The notes beneath the pieces are model-generated. The model did no database searches, was not told the origin of the DNA, and was given only the letters and a program-made list of their open reading frames with translations. From the NCBI GenBank assembly GCA_019828595.1, contig JAHQRK010000014.1:496001-560000 (forward strand): a stretch of 64,000 bases of DNA, written 5' to 3'. The translations under genes and the position numbers were made by a program. Positions 10,226 through 21,803 of the stretch are shown one piece after another. The DNA is from Aphanomyces cochlioides (taxonomy: Eukaryota; Oomycota; Saprolegniomycetes; Saprolegniales; Verrucalvaceae). Within the stretch, counting starts at the first letter, position 1. Each line of letters starts with the position of its first letter.

Positions 10226-10482
10226 CGCTACGCCTGTGCCTTCGCTTGGCAAAGCAGAAGTGCATCCAGCATTGAAATTTCACGACGTGGAGCTCCGGAG
10301 TCCCAAACGTTTTATCTTGGAATTTGTATGAACATATCAATAAATTTACAATACATTTAAAATATATATTGCAGTCGATTCATGAATATTTGTATTTTAA
10401 AACATATTTTAAAACATTTTCTTATTGGGGCGCCTGCCAAGATTTTGACCATGAAACGGTCGTGAAACCCAACGACGGCGCC

Positions 10483-12848
10483 ATGACAACCGAGCGCGTG
10501 CGAGTCTATTGTCGGTTACGGCCATTTGTACGGCAGGAATCAACGGAACCAGAAGACGATGGAACATTTGTGACTGGAGCTACTGCAGAGTCAAGGCGAG
10601 TGAGCATCAAACCTATCTCGAAGACCTCGGTGAAGCTTCAAGACAACGAGTTGCAGTCCAAGGAGTTTGCATTTGATGGATGTTTTCCAGAGGAATCCAC
10701 TCAGCAAGTTGTCTACAGCACAGTTGCCAAGGATTTGGTTGAGGTACGTTCGGTGTTTCTCCTCTCAGCGCGTCTGATGTCCCATTTAGAGTGTCTTGAC
10801 TGGGTACAATGCGACTATCATGGCGTATGGACAGACTGGATCTGGTAGGTCCACCGAGATGGCACGAGCTACAATCTCGAGGGATGTAGGAAAGACGCAC
10901 ACGATTATGGGCAAACAGTCCGAGGAGGATCTTGGCATCCTGCCACGAGTTTTACGGGATTTGTTTCAAGCGTCATCCCAAGGTGTCAAGTTTAGAGTCA
11001 ACTATGTCCAAGTCTACTGCGAACGCGTTTTGGACTTGCTTGGTATGTCCACGTCACCAAGTACGCTACAAATCCGTGAAAGCGATGAACGTGGCGTCTT
11101 TGTGGATGGTGTCACGCTGGCACCAGTTGCAAGTGTCAATGTAGGATGAGAGTACAAGAAACCATCTTTCTCACAGTCAGATAGGAATGCATGGCTCTCA
11201 TGGAGCGTGGGAATGCCAATCGCGCCGTCGCTGCGACTAATATGAATGCTCACTCGAGTCGAAGCCATGCCATTTGGACCATCCACGTCGAACGAACAGT
11301 GAGCAATGATGGCGCTAGTGAGCAAGTACGTTCGACGGGCGGTGACAATTCTTCCATGGCTAAGCATTGTGTAGATTGTTAGCCAGCTTCATGTCGTGGA
11401 TTTGGCTGGGTTGGGCAATTGCCATCGAGGTTTCTTGTCTTACTGCCTTGCTTTAGGTCGGAGCGAGTGAAGAAGTCTCTCGTTCGCGGAACGCACGCAA
11501 CAGAACTACGCGCGATCAACCTCAGTCTATCAGGTAGGACGCCCTTCGCTGCAAGATGACATGTTTACTGCTCCGTAGCTTTGGGAAATTGCATCTCTGC
11601 ACTAGCGAAAGGCCAGAGCCATGTGCCTTATCGAGATAGCAAGCTGTAAGATACAATGCCTTCTCTTTCGATAGAGACCTGTTAAATAGGACACGTATTC
11701 TCCAGGACAGTCTGGGAGGCAATGCCAAGACTGTGCTCGTGTTGACAGTCAGCCCGGACGCAACCGAAGTGAACGAAAGCATCGCCACTCTTCAGTTTGG
11801 CCAACGGGCCATGGATGTTCCAGTCCACGCCAAAGTGAACGTTGTCCCGGACTATAAGCGACTCGTAGATATCCTTCAGGTAGCTTCAAGCCTGACGAAG
11901 CCAAGATGTTGATTCTTCCTCAGGCGAAACTGGACTCCCAGAGCGATCGCGTGAATGAACTCGACATGGAACTTCAAGCAGCAAGACAAGCTCAAGCTCA
12001 TTTGGTCGATAAGCTAGAAGAGGCCAAGCTAGAAACGTCTCAAGCTCTATTTGAGCTCCAAGCTGCGAAAGCTTCCAAGGAAATCTCAATCCAACCCGAA
12101 AAGAGCGATGATGCAAGTGCATGGGAGGCGCAAATAGCTGCTCTCGTTCATGCTCACAAGACTGAGCTAGCTCAATTGAAAACTCGGTAAGTGGTTGATC
12201 TCGTGGATGAAAGCATGACGTCGTGGCATGAAGATACGACCAACAGATTGAAACACACAAGCAAGTGGCCAACCGAGCCAACCAAGAATGGCATAATATT
12301 GAGCATGAGCTGTCTGCGGAAAGAACAGCTCACCTTGCGACGATTCAAGACGTCCGTGAAGCCAAAGAAAAGCTCTGGGCATTCGAGCAAGACACGACGA
12401 CTCGCATTTCAGAGCTCTGCCAGGAAACCAAGGATCTCGAGACACAAGTCACAATGCAAAACCAGCAGATCCAAACCCTCCAAGCGAACAACCAAGCTCT
12501 TGCTGCCAAAATCGCCACGCTGGAAACCAACAAGAGTAGCATGGAAGCGTCGATTGAGAGCCATTTTGTCTCGCGAGCTCAAGTAAACCCCACGACGGTC
12601 ATCGTCTTCCTCATCGACTCGTCTAGGTCAATGAAATGGAAACATTATATGCGGATGCGATTGCAAAATTGCAAAATCGCGTCGAATCGCTCGAGAGCTC
12701 CAAGTCCCAGCGTAATCTCGTCGCGGCCTTGCTTCCAATCAAAAAGGACCCAACGCCGCCATCTCTGGGTCCTCCAAAACCTGACGCTTTGATGCCACGA
12801 AAAGCCGTCGCCAAGATCGGACGTGTTGTGCCAGCAGGTCGTAGGTAG
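10483..12848 (+). CDS. Kinesin motor protein with coiled-coil tail
   Basis: ATG at 10483. The N-terminal motor begins RVRVYCRLRPF. After removing introns it shows the P-loop region AYGQTGSGKTHTIMG, switch I NMNAHSSRSHA, switch [11 protein letters not shown] and [17 protein letters not shown]. The neck reads FGQRAMDVPVHAKVN, close to the ARM-repeat/ungrouped kinesins (KIN-UB type), but no ARM repeats are visible. A coiled coil follows (LDSQSDRVNELDMEL onwards) and the tail ends in a basic PRKAVAKIGR. About ten GT-AG introns of 44-60 nt were placed, for example 10744-10789 and 10846-10890. It is a plus-end motor by family expectation; cargo is unknown. It lies near tubulin acetyltransferase and kinesin-II. 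Confidence 0.88.
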
Positions 12849-12883
12849 TCTGTAGATATAGATTGAACGAGCCGCAAGACGGT

Positions 12884-14083
12884 TTATTCATTAATGTTGT
12901 GGAACACTTCGTTGACGTCTTCATTGTCGTTAAGAGCCTGCAAATGCTTGAGACAGACGAGCAACACGAACGACTCTACCTCCAAGAGGTTGTGGAACTC
13001 TTCCAAGTGTTCTTCGGGTAAATCGACGAATTCCTAGAGCTCGTTAGCTAATCCATGATTTCTCTTCAACACCTTGGGGTTGTAAATGAGAGAACAAACA
13101 TGAGGGTGGAGTCCCAAATCAATAAGATGGCTACGAACTTGAGCTAGATCGTTCACGTCACAAGTAATCTACTCCAGAAGCATCATTGTGAAACAAAGTT
13201 GCTGGTAAATAATATGCCTGCGCAATGGCATCACGGTATTCCATGTCTTCAGCACCAGCTTCAATCTACAACAAAGACCAGCTCAACCCCATGGAAACGT
13301 CGGAAGTCTACATACGGCAACATTCATGATGCTGTCTTCGTTCCATTCAATGCTCGCTTCTTCAGGCTGCTTAACCTACGCTTTGCTTGAGAAATCGACT
13401 CAATGGTGAAATTGTCTGCTCCACCTCCAAATATCCCTTGCGTTCAAACATCCAGGCAACAGAGCCACTGGCACCCAAATTGCCACTGTGCTTGGTCAAG
13501 AGATGTCGGAGAGCTGGCGCAGTTCGCTTGCGGTTGTCCGTGAGTGCTTCAATCTACAGTTCAACAATTAAGATGATACATGACAAGGATGTTGATCCAC
13601 CATCAAGGCGCTTCCATTTGGTCCAGTTGCCTCGTACAAGACGGTTTCTGACACAGCACCAGCCTTGCCATCAACTCCGCGCTTGATTGCGGCTTCAATC
13701 TTGTCTCGGGGCATGTTGGCAGTCTTGGCCTGAGGAACGCGTTTCTTGCGATTGCAAAAATTACTTCAATACCTTGATCATCACCGAGGCCAAGCGCTAC
13801 ACAAATGCGTCACCAACACAATACCAAGTGGAGCTACATACAATGTTGTTGACATCACCATTCGTTGCTTTCGACACGAACGCAATTTCCTTGCCCAGTT
13901 TGCCAAACAGAACCGCTTTTTTCTATCGAAACCATGGGATCATTCGTCCTTCCTTTCATTTCAAACCGCATCGGTCGCACTCTTCTTGCCTGCAATTGTT
14001 GGTGCGCGTCCCATGAACCGGCGTTGCTCTGCAAATACTCCAAGCATTCCCAGCGACAGCCGATTCAAGCAGGACTTCAGCAT
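12884..14083 (-). CDS. TACO1: YebC/TACO1 family mitochondrial translational activator
   Basis: The minus-strand ATG at 14083 opens an Arg/Leu/Ser-rich presequence (MLKSCLNRLSLGMLGVF) suited to mitochondrial import. Then GRAPTIAGKKSATDA and, after an intron, KKAVLFGKLGKEIAF. Later exons give AKTANMPRDKIEAAIKRG, VDGKAGAV, LYEATGPNG, and the C-terminal DLPEEHLEEF and LQALNDNEDVNEVFHNIN before the stop at 12884. This order matches YebC/TACO1, which helps mitochondrial ribosomes translate difficult messages such as COX1. Several short introns interrupt it and I did not place all of them. It is divergent from the tubulin acetyltransferase, with a 150-bp shared promoter. Confidence 0.85.
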
Positions 14084-14126
14084 GATGTGCATCGATCTCA
14101 ATGAGAGTGGTCATGAAATGACACAA

Positions 14127-14221
14127 TTATCCGGATGGGCATTAAAGTGGTTCAAATCCGGATAAAGTATCAATATCCGTACAGCTTATTATCAGCCGGA
14201 TAAACTTTCGTCCGGATAATG
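14127..14221. promoter_or_regulatory. Cluster of five TATCCGGATA-like sites
   Basis: Between the divergent starts at 14083 and 14234 lie TTATCCGGATG, AATCCGGATAAAG, ATATCCGT, GCCGGATAAAC and GTCCGGATAATG. The outermost pair are inverted (ATTATCCGGA in both directions). It may be a bidirectional promoter with a palindromic factor site, or a tiny MITE built of such repeats. A second cluster lies at 16975-17060. Confidence 0.5.
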
Positions 14222-14233
14222 CGCCATTTTAGA

Positions 14234-14866
<633 letters not shown>

Positions 14867-14868
14867 TC

Positions 14869-16102
14869 TCACACGGAAGCCAAGAAGGCTTGCAACATTA
14901 AGTCCGGGTCTTCTGGAGCTTCAGGTTTTGTTTGATCAAATGCAGCCTCGATTTGCTGACCGCCGAACCAGCGTCCATTCATGACTTTGAGGCATTCAAT
15001 GGCACTATCCAAGGCCGCAAATTCCACAGCAACGAGTTGGGACTCCGCTCGAATTGACACCTAACAACACCGTTGATCAATGAGTTTGCTGTTTTGGGGC
15101 AACCTGAACGACTGTGCCATACTTGGAGCATTCAGTGTGTAAATCTTCTTCGACATCCATGAACTCGTCCGAAGATGTTTCGGCGTCCAAGATCCCACGT
15201 AAAACGATAGATCGAGATGGTAGGGCCAAGATTGAGCTTGCGTCACCAGATTCGACTTTTGGTGGAGATGGAGGTTGTGAGATCACATCTTGCCGAACTT
15301 CATGTGGAGAATTTTCAACTAGTTTGGGAGGAGCTGAGGGTACAACACCCATCTCTTGTTGAATTTCTTGGAGAAAATTGTCGACGAGACCATCCGGATC
15401 ACCTGCATTGTCTGACTCCCTCGTTTCAGTTGAGCCTGCCGTCTCTGTCTTAGCTGTATATTCCGCCGGTGCGGCTCTACAATGCACAAGTCTTCAATCC
15501 TTACGTTAATCGAGGACGTACGTGATCAAGACGCCAGGCTTGACTTCATAATTGTTCAGCTAATGGGACATTGTCATTAGCACGGTCCTCGATGAAATAC
15601 CTTGGCAACTGCAGCTTCTATCATTGCGTACGTCGCGAAGACAACCAAAGCATCACCCTACGCATAAAAAGCTCTAATCTCCTTCTTTTCGTACGTTTTG
15701 ACGGACCTTGAGACTTCCCCGCTCGTCTTTGTAAAACTTGATGCGCTTGACACGTCCAAGACGGTGGCAAATGTGTTCTACACCATTGTCCACGTGCTCG
15801 AGATGCGAACCACCGTACCAAGCTGCTTGCATGCAATATATGTTTTCAGGCCTGTAATATACACTCCGGAATTCTTCTCCTTCTTCTTGCCTCCACTTGG
15901 TCCACCAGCTCCATTCGACGAAGACCTAGCATGTGCATTCGCGATAGCTTCAGCGCGTGCTCGATCCAATCTACGATGCAATCACTCTCAAAACAAAAAT
16001 TCATCTAATATACCGATCCAGATAGTCGAAATTCTTGTCGAGTGCTGCTTCAATGCGGTAGAACTCGCGGTCAAAGATCCGCTGCATGATGCTGCTGTTC
16101 AT
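14869..16102 (-). CDS. HTATSF1: Tat-SF1/CUS2-like splicing factor with RRM and UHM
   Basis: The minus-strand ATG at 16102 starts MNSSIMQRIFDREFYRIEA. A basic linker (GGKKKEKNSGVYITGL) leads into RRM1, with EHVDNGVEHICHRLGRVKR, IKFYKDERGSLKGDALVVF and LNNYEVKPGVLI. An acidic linker (residues ETAGSTETRESDNAGD onward) is followed by LRGILDAETSSDEF and the C-terminal UHM: ECSKYGTVVQV, then LVAVEFAALDSAIECLKVMN and GRWFGGQQIEAAF. This is the Tat-SF1/CUS2 layout. The family aids U2 snRNP by binding SF3b155 through the UHM. Introns of about 40-50 nt join the frames. The name refers to the cellular factor; nothing viral is implied. Confidence 0.85.
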
Positions 16103-16505
16103 GGTCGCAGTTTGTTCCACAGTTGCAAAAGCTCATAATCAATATTTTGTAAATCATATAGGGGAAAATATATGCTCCAGTAAATCAAATGATTTACAAT
16201 TTCGATAAGCTCATTTTTTATTCTGCATTATTATTCAAAACAGTATGAATATTTGTATGAAATTTAATAAATTTTCTTCGGAGAGACTCGCAGAGAAAAC
16301 GCAAATGCTTCGATTTACTGGAAGGACAGCCAATCAGACTTCAAAGAATTAACAATAGCTCCCCAATACTGGGTAATTATCGATTTTGATCTCGCAAGCC
16401 AAAACCGCAGCAGGAGCCTGCGCACAAAGGCTATGCATCGCATATTGGACAGGTAAAAGAGAATAGTCTTGACCAACAAGACAACTTCCTGCGGCCGAGC
16501 TCTGA

Positions 16506-16564
16506 GGCTAAAGATGGGACAAAATTAAACTTCTCGACTGTTGAATGTTGTCCCATCTTTAACC
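16506..16564. repeat. Inverted repeat with 25-nt loop
   Basis: TAAAGATGGGACAA (16509-16522) pairs perfectly with TTGTCCCATCTTTA (16548-16561). Pairing extends with one mismatch to AGG/CCT outside. It could be a hairpin RNA or a small transposon remnant. Confidence 0.7.
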
Positions 16565-16974
16565 TGAGAGTTTGGTCGTCTCCATTAAGTTCCAGAAAAG
16601 TGCCCTGCTTGTGGCGACAACATGAATGATATATTTCTGCTGCTTATGCTTGTCAATTGCATTACATGTAGGGATATCACCAAGCAGGAGTTGAGTGGAA
16701 GTGCGCGATTTCATTCTACTCATAATAAAAAAATGCTTCTTTAGCGGAATCAAAACCTGCTTGCATTGCACGTGCGCTTTTCTGGATCGCTCAGTAGTAA
16801 TCAGACCCAGAAATGCACTGCGAAGCAAGCATAAAGTTTGGTTAGTCCTCAGTCAGATGCAGTGTGCCTTGCTTATGAAGTATTTCTGCCCAATCGTCCA
16901 CTCTATTGCACTCTAATTGGACGATAATCTTGTGTAAATCAGGCGATTTACGTTTTCTGACAACAAGTCATTTC

Positions 16975-17060
16975 TTATCCGGACACACCCCGGATAAAGT
17001 TCATATCCGGATATTTTATCCGGTGTTTATCTGACTTTATCCGGCAAATGTATCCGGATG
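16975..17060. repeat. Second cluster of CCGGATA sites
   Basis: Six variants of TTATCCGG/CCGGATAA occur in about 85 bp, including a full ATATCCGGATAT. It resembles 14127-14221 in density and size. It is not next to a recognised start codon, which favours a small repetitive element over a promoter. Confidence 0.55.
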
Positions 17061-17388
17061 ATCTGCGTGTCTACAGCATCAAAGGATGGGCAACACTGCG
17101 AGCACTCCTGACGCTGTCGACCCATGTACCGATGCCTTACAGGCATACTTGACGTAAGCCATCTCAATCGATGAGAGGATCGATAAGATTTCGATAGATG
17201 TGTGGAGGCAAAGAACAAGGAAAGCGGAGGTTTAAGGGACGGCGACGAATGTGAAGAGGAGATTAAAGTGTACAAGCAGTGCCGCCAAGACAACAAAAAG
17301 AAGAAACCGACCGCTGCCGAAGCGAAATAGAGTTGTGAAGAGAGAGTGTGCAACCTTTCTATTACTATCAACATGCTAAACGCGACAA

Positions 17389-18300
17389 TTAAAATTCTTC
17401 TTCGTCCGAGCCGTACTCGTCGTCAGGTGTCGAAAGCCGAGTCGCGAGAAGCGGAATCATATCATTGTGAGTTCTCGTGACTGGGATCGGAATTGGCGCT
17501 TCTGGCTGATGGGCCACTGCCAAGTTCTTGGACAATGTTCGAATGAGCTTGGCTCGTTCACGAATACTGTTTCCATCCACAGACGCAATCGAGTCGGAAA
17601 TCGAATCATGCCACTCCATGATGCTGTGTGAACTTGGACTGTATCCGCCGTCGTCAATGTCGTCAAAATCCTCCATGACATACGCTGCTTGGGGTTTTCC
17701 TTCCTTGGCAGGATAAGAATTGAGAGGCACAAAGCCAGGCGCGCTCCGCGTTGACGAAGCTGAGGACGACGATGATGAGGTTGAGCTGTGGTTGTGGTTG
17801 TTTTGATAAACACGGGAATCGTGAAGGTCAGGAGTACTGCGAGGACGCGGGACTGTGGTTGGTGCTGCTGGAGCTGCATTGCACTTGGTGACAGGTTGTT
17901 GTGTGGTGGGTTTGGAGCGCGAAATGGTCATTTCGCCGTGGGGTTGCTTTACTGGCGATTGTGGTGGAAGTTGTCGCGCCGATGGTCTAGCTGGTGGTCC
18001 GAACGATGCAGCTTTCGGAGGGTATTGCGTAGCTGCAGCGGCCGTTGCGGCTGCAAAACTATCCGATACGATTGGTGGCATCGTCTGTGGTCGTTGGGAC
18101 TGGAGAGAATGTGGCGGCGATTGCGTTCGTTGAGATTGCAGCGAAGTGGGCAGCGAGCGGGATGATTCGGTGGGGAACTTGCCCGCGACCGGCTTCAAGC
18201 CACTTCGAACCATCATGCGCCTTCGAGTGGAATCGCCGCATATTCTGTTGTTCGCTGGGTATTGTAAGATGGACGTCTTGGCTCCTGCGTTGAACGACAT
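17389..18300 (-). CDS. Low-complexity Ser/Pro/Gln-rich protein
   Basis: The frame is open from 18402, but MSFNAGAKTS at 18300 is the likely start (303 aa). The protein is rich in Ser, Pro, Gln and Ala, with a poly-Ser run, many SP/TP sites (possible proline-directed kinase targets) and an acidic end (DDEYGSDEEEF). A short better-ordered piece near residue 235 reads YSPSSHSIMEWHDSISDS, followed by RERAKLIRTLSKNL. I recognise no domain. The frame is uninterrupted for 1 kb with strong compositional bias, so it is probably real. Plus-strand open frames here are shadows of the Ser codon bias. Confidence 0.6.
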   Translation of the reverse strand: MSFNAGAKTSILQYPANNRICGDSTRRRMMVRSGLKPVAGKFPTESSRSLPTSLQSQRTQSPPHSLQSQRPQTMPPIVSDSFAAATAAAATQYPPKAASFGPPARPSARQLPPQSPVKQPHGEMTISRSKPTTQQPVTKCNAAPAAPTTVPRPRSTPDLHDSRVYQNNHNHSSTSSSSSSASSTRSAPGFVPLNSYPAKEGKPQAAYVMEDFDDIDDGGYSPSSHSIMEWHDSISDSIASVDGNSIRERAKLIRTLSKNLAVAHQPEAPIPIPVTRTHNDMIPLLATRLSTPDDEYGSDEEEF

Positions 18301-19894
18301 GGTGTAATTGCGACGACGGCGTCGCAAGTAGAATGGCCCGAGGAGGGTCGAGAGAAAGAGTGTGCAATGCTGGCGTTTCGCCTGATCTTTGCACCACGTC
18401 ATACGTTTAAACGTGTTTTCACCAGTTACAAGTGTAAAAACACTAAAGTTGACGCACCTCTTGGTTGGAGCTCAAATCTTCCAGAGCCGTGTTGTCTTGA
18501 CACTGCATAGTCATTTCTCGAGGTATTACATGCGCAGAAGCCATCAAAGTCGGCTGGAAGGCCTGCCGTTGTCGTCCGTCGAGCGCTTTTTCTGCCTCAG
18601 TGTGCCTCTTTTGAGATGTTATTTTGACTATTTTTAGAAACCTGGGACACAAATGTGTATATGCGCTGTATACTTAGTACCGCATGGCCCCAGTGAGAAA
18701 AAGAAGGCAATGTAATTATGATTTCATGCTATCTACCTATATCGGGGCCATTGGCATATGCGGACACACTTATTGCACTTGAAAAGATACGCTACCTCGA
18801 TCAATCCTTCCCCCTTGCTTGTGGCTCAAGAAATGCACTGAAATAAACAGTAGATTAGGAATTCTAAAAATATGCATTTTATATTCTTACAAAAAAGAAC
18901 ACGAGGACACAGACTGTATGTGCACGATCACTTCAACTCATGCAGTCCTTTAACATGGCATTCAATGAGCCTGAGCGATCGAAGAATCATATGCGGTTTG
19001 CGCTTTATGAAGCTGCTCGGCTCCTACACTTTTGAGAGCTCTCTCTGCATTTTCTGCCTTGTGTTGCTGCATCGCTGTTTCCATTAGCCACATTGTTGAG
19101 CTTGTCTTATGTTTACCCCTCTGAGATTTGTCGGGCAAAACGGCGGTACATAATAAATGAATCATTTTCTTTGTTTCAATCTTCCGAATGTCGTTCTGCA
19201 CCGCCGTCCCACTTTCAAGCATTCTTTGAATACTGAACCGACTACATCAACGATCCACAGGACTTATCATCAGCTTTCATTCTTTCTCGACTGTCCTTTC
19301 TAGGTACAACAAGATATTGACTCCTCTGAGCCTCAAGTCGATGATATCAAGAACTTACCTCTAGTATTCGATTACACAAAAAATATTCAAAATGGCAACG
19401 TATAAAAAGGTGAAGTAGTCTTCTCAACACTTACATTTTTGTTAAAAAGTTTAAAATGGAAAATTACATGAAACCCAATATTTCAAAGAATATAGAGATA
19501 TTAATAATATAGATTACAAGAGGTTATGAGTACAAAGCACATTTGGTCTCATCGAGGGCAGCTTTATAGTCAAACCATGCTGGACTCCGAGAGGTCTTTT
19601 CATGGGAGCTGTGGATAATGTAAGCTCTTTGGCAATACAGGTATCAGCTTCAAGTATTGGAGCTAGATGCAGGAAGATACACTGTATATCGAAGAATTAT
19701 ATAAGTGTTATCTAAGGAAATCGGTAGGAAGTCCATTTTCCAATAAACAGTGGCAACGACCAGATGGGCCGCGTTGTTACTATCCGCTTTTATTCCTGAT
19801 ACGTTTTATAAGTTTTAATAGAATTCCAAGTGTCCATAAGTTTCAGAGGCGATATGATGAGGAAGTGGCGCCAGTTCATGAGAATATAAGTTGA
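18301..19894. other. Intergenic 1.6 kb, no supported gene
   Basis: Only short frames (under 90 codons) on both strands without recognisable motifs. The sequence is AT-rich, especially 19380-19520. Promoter sequence for the minus gene starting at 18300 should lie just above 18300. No RNA gene or repeat could be supported. Confidence 0.5.
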
Positions 19895-21289
19895 TTATAA
19901 GTGAACGTCGTTGGGATGGGACTCTTGTGATGATGACGGTGTCGGCTGTCGATTGTCGTCGTCGTCTTCGACATCGCTCTCCACTTCAAAGATATAAATA
20001 TGTTCCAATTCGCTCTTGTCGTCGGGGAATCGAATCCGTTTGGCATGAGTTTTCCGTGGCAAGATGCCACTCATGTTTTGAAATTCTTGCGGGATGCGCA
20101 TCCGAGCATCTTGCAATTTACGACCGAGTTGACCTTCGGCTGTCCGTTTGCGAATGTTTTTCGCCCGGTTGAGCATATCGCCTGTCATTTTGATGCGATT
20201 GGGTTGCTGCTTGTAGCCGCCTAGGAAGGCCATGACATTCTTGTTCACTTCTTGCTTCTTCGTCTCGCGCGTCCGTGCAGATTCTGGGGCGTGTGACGAT
20301 ACCAAATCGACGTTCCGCAGCGAGCTGAAGATGCTGTCGTCTTCATCAATGTCAACTTCTGCTTCCGATGCGGCAGGAGTCGGGTCTGGAAGTTTTTCCA
20401 CGGGTGGAGACACTGGCTTCGGTGATTCGATATGAGCCTTCAAAATCAATGTCGTTGGCTTGGCTGTCTTGGCTACAGGTGGTTGTTCCTTTGCTACAGC
20501 GGGTGGCTCCGTGACTACTGAAGGCTGCTCCTTGGTAATGGATGTCAGCTCCTTTGCTGGAAGTTCTTGCTCCTTCGATACAGTAGAGGGTTGCTCCTCA
20601 GGGACATCGGTTTTCTTTCGAAGATCGATCAACTTGGCAGCAAGTTTACTCGGGGATTTTTTGTCACCGGTGAGAGTTGTATTGTCTGGAGACGCAAGGC
20701 GCGATGCCTTTGGTACGTCAGGTTTCTTTGGTGGCAGGACAAAGGCTGAATCCACAAGCGTTTGACCGATCGAACCTTCTGGGACATACGTTCCTCGTCG
20801 AGCAGCAGTCTTCCGAAAACCGAGGAGGCCATTATTAGGGTTTACGCGTAGTTTCATCGAATTAGCTTGGGCAAACGTGTGTCTGAATTCGACGACTTCC
20901 ATGTCGTCCGTGAGAGTCTCGGACGATGACGATGAAGTGGGTGTGCTTTCGTCCACGCTGTCCAAAATATCCTGCCACCGCATGCACATGGACACGGGCG
21001 TATCAATGTCAATCTCAAACTCCTTGACCTCTGCGTCTTCGACTGGCATTTTTGGCGGCAGGGCGGCACTGCTTAACGATCGTCTTCGTGAAAAGCCTCG
21101 TAAACTCGAGCTCCTCGAAGGTGTGAGCAATGGCGGATCGACAAAACTTTTCCTTCTGCTTTCAACTGGTGCTTCAGCGTGAGTCACAATCAGTTTACTT
21201 GGGCGCATACCTGCCAAGTCTTCATCTGGAGATCCAAGGCTCGCATCAGTCGTCGACATGCGCATCGGGCGGAAGAAGATCGTGGACAT
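19895..21289 (-). CDS. Disordered protein with a PP1-docking-like RVxF motif
   Basis: 464 aa, intronless, ATG at 21289. The N-terminus is Ser/Arg-rich (RRKSF, FSRRRSLSS, basophilic kinase-type sites). The middle has a Pro/Glu/Lys-rich stretch with imperfect KEQP repeats (residues about 230-275). The C-terminus carries KRIRF at 417-421 followed by PDDKSELEHIYIFE, then an acidic tail. K/R-x-x-F preceded by basic residues and followed by an acidic/Leu-Glu-His segment is what PP1-binding regulators show (RVxF motif). A PP1 regulatory or targeting role is therefore inferred from a short motif only. Residues 344-375 (VNKNVMAFLGGYKQQPNRIK) look conserved but are not known to me. Confidence 0.65.
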   Translation of the reverse strand: MSTIFFRPMRMSTTDASLGSPDEDLAGMRPSKLIVTHAEAPVESRRKSFVDPPLLTPSRSSSLRGFSRRRSLSSAALPPKMPVEDAEVKEFEIDIDTPVSMCMRWQDILDSVDESTPTSSSSSETLTDDMEVVEFRHTFAQANSMKLRVNPNNGLLGFRKTAARRGTYVPEGSIGQTLVDSAFVLPPKKPDVPKASRLASPDNTTLTGDKKSPSKLAAKLIDLRKKTDVPEEQPSTVSKEQELPAKELTSITKEQPSVVTEPPAVAKEQPPVAKTAKPTTLILKAHIESPKPVSPPVEKLPDPTPAASEAEVDIDEDDSIFSSLRNVDLVSSHAPESARTRETKKQEVNKNVMAFLGGYKQQPNRIKMTGDMLNRAKNIRKRTAEGQLGRKLQDARMRIPQEFQNMSGILPRKTHAKRIRFPDDKSELEHIYIFEVESDVEDDDDNRQPTPSSSQESHPNDVHL

Positions 21290-21803
21290 CTCGTCTCGCT
21301 CGCTCTCTCTTGCGTGTGGAACCTGGGGAATGCCGCGTCACTTGAACTTTGTATAGCAGCACGAGGAAATGGGTCATCCGGATATTTCCATCCCTTTCCG
21401 GATGTCAAGCACCAATCACCATCCAGAAGAGGACAGTGCTTCGAATCCATCTGGTTGTGTGTTACACTGATGATTATTAAATATTCGTAACATTACCTTG
21501 ATGTTTGTAAACAAGATTAAATCTTTTGAATAAAATTACCGTGTCAAAGTCGCCAGACGAGATGGCGCCATGAACCCGCGAAAACCTACGTCCAGCTCTG
21601 CAATGACAGGCGAAAAGCACGAACTTCAGCGTCTGCTAGACATGGCAGATATTTCATGAAGCTGGTTTTGCGTCAGCTAAAGAATGATATATGTATCGTC
21701 CAGAGTGAGAGGCAATAGTGTGGAAGCAAGCCCACAAGACAAAACAAAGTGGGGAGAGACAACGACATTGGAATAAATACGACGGTCTGTTTTGAAATCT
21801 CCC
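21290..21803. other. Intergenic 0.5 kb with CCGGAT sites
   Basis: No gene seen. TCATCCGGATATTT and TTTCCGGATGTC at about 21373-21412 resemble the CCGGATA sites elsewhere and sit about 85-120 bp upstream of the minus-strand start at 21289. Confidence 0.5.

Larger units (their letters stand above)
16103..17388. other. Intergenic 1.3 kb, AT-rich, no convincing gene
   Basis: No ORF with coding character was found. The stretch holds an inverted repeat at 16506-16564 and a cluster of CCGGATA sites at 16975-17060. It also holds GTAAATCAAATGATTTAC (about 16171-16188), a small palindrome-like element. AT-rich sequence fills the rest. Confidence 0.5.

Noticed and set aside
17027..17374. 115-codon minus ORF with hydrophobic start
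   Set aside because: Its C-terminal end is made of the CCGGATA repeat cluster and its composition is not protein-like; treated as chance.
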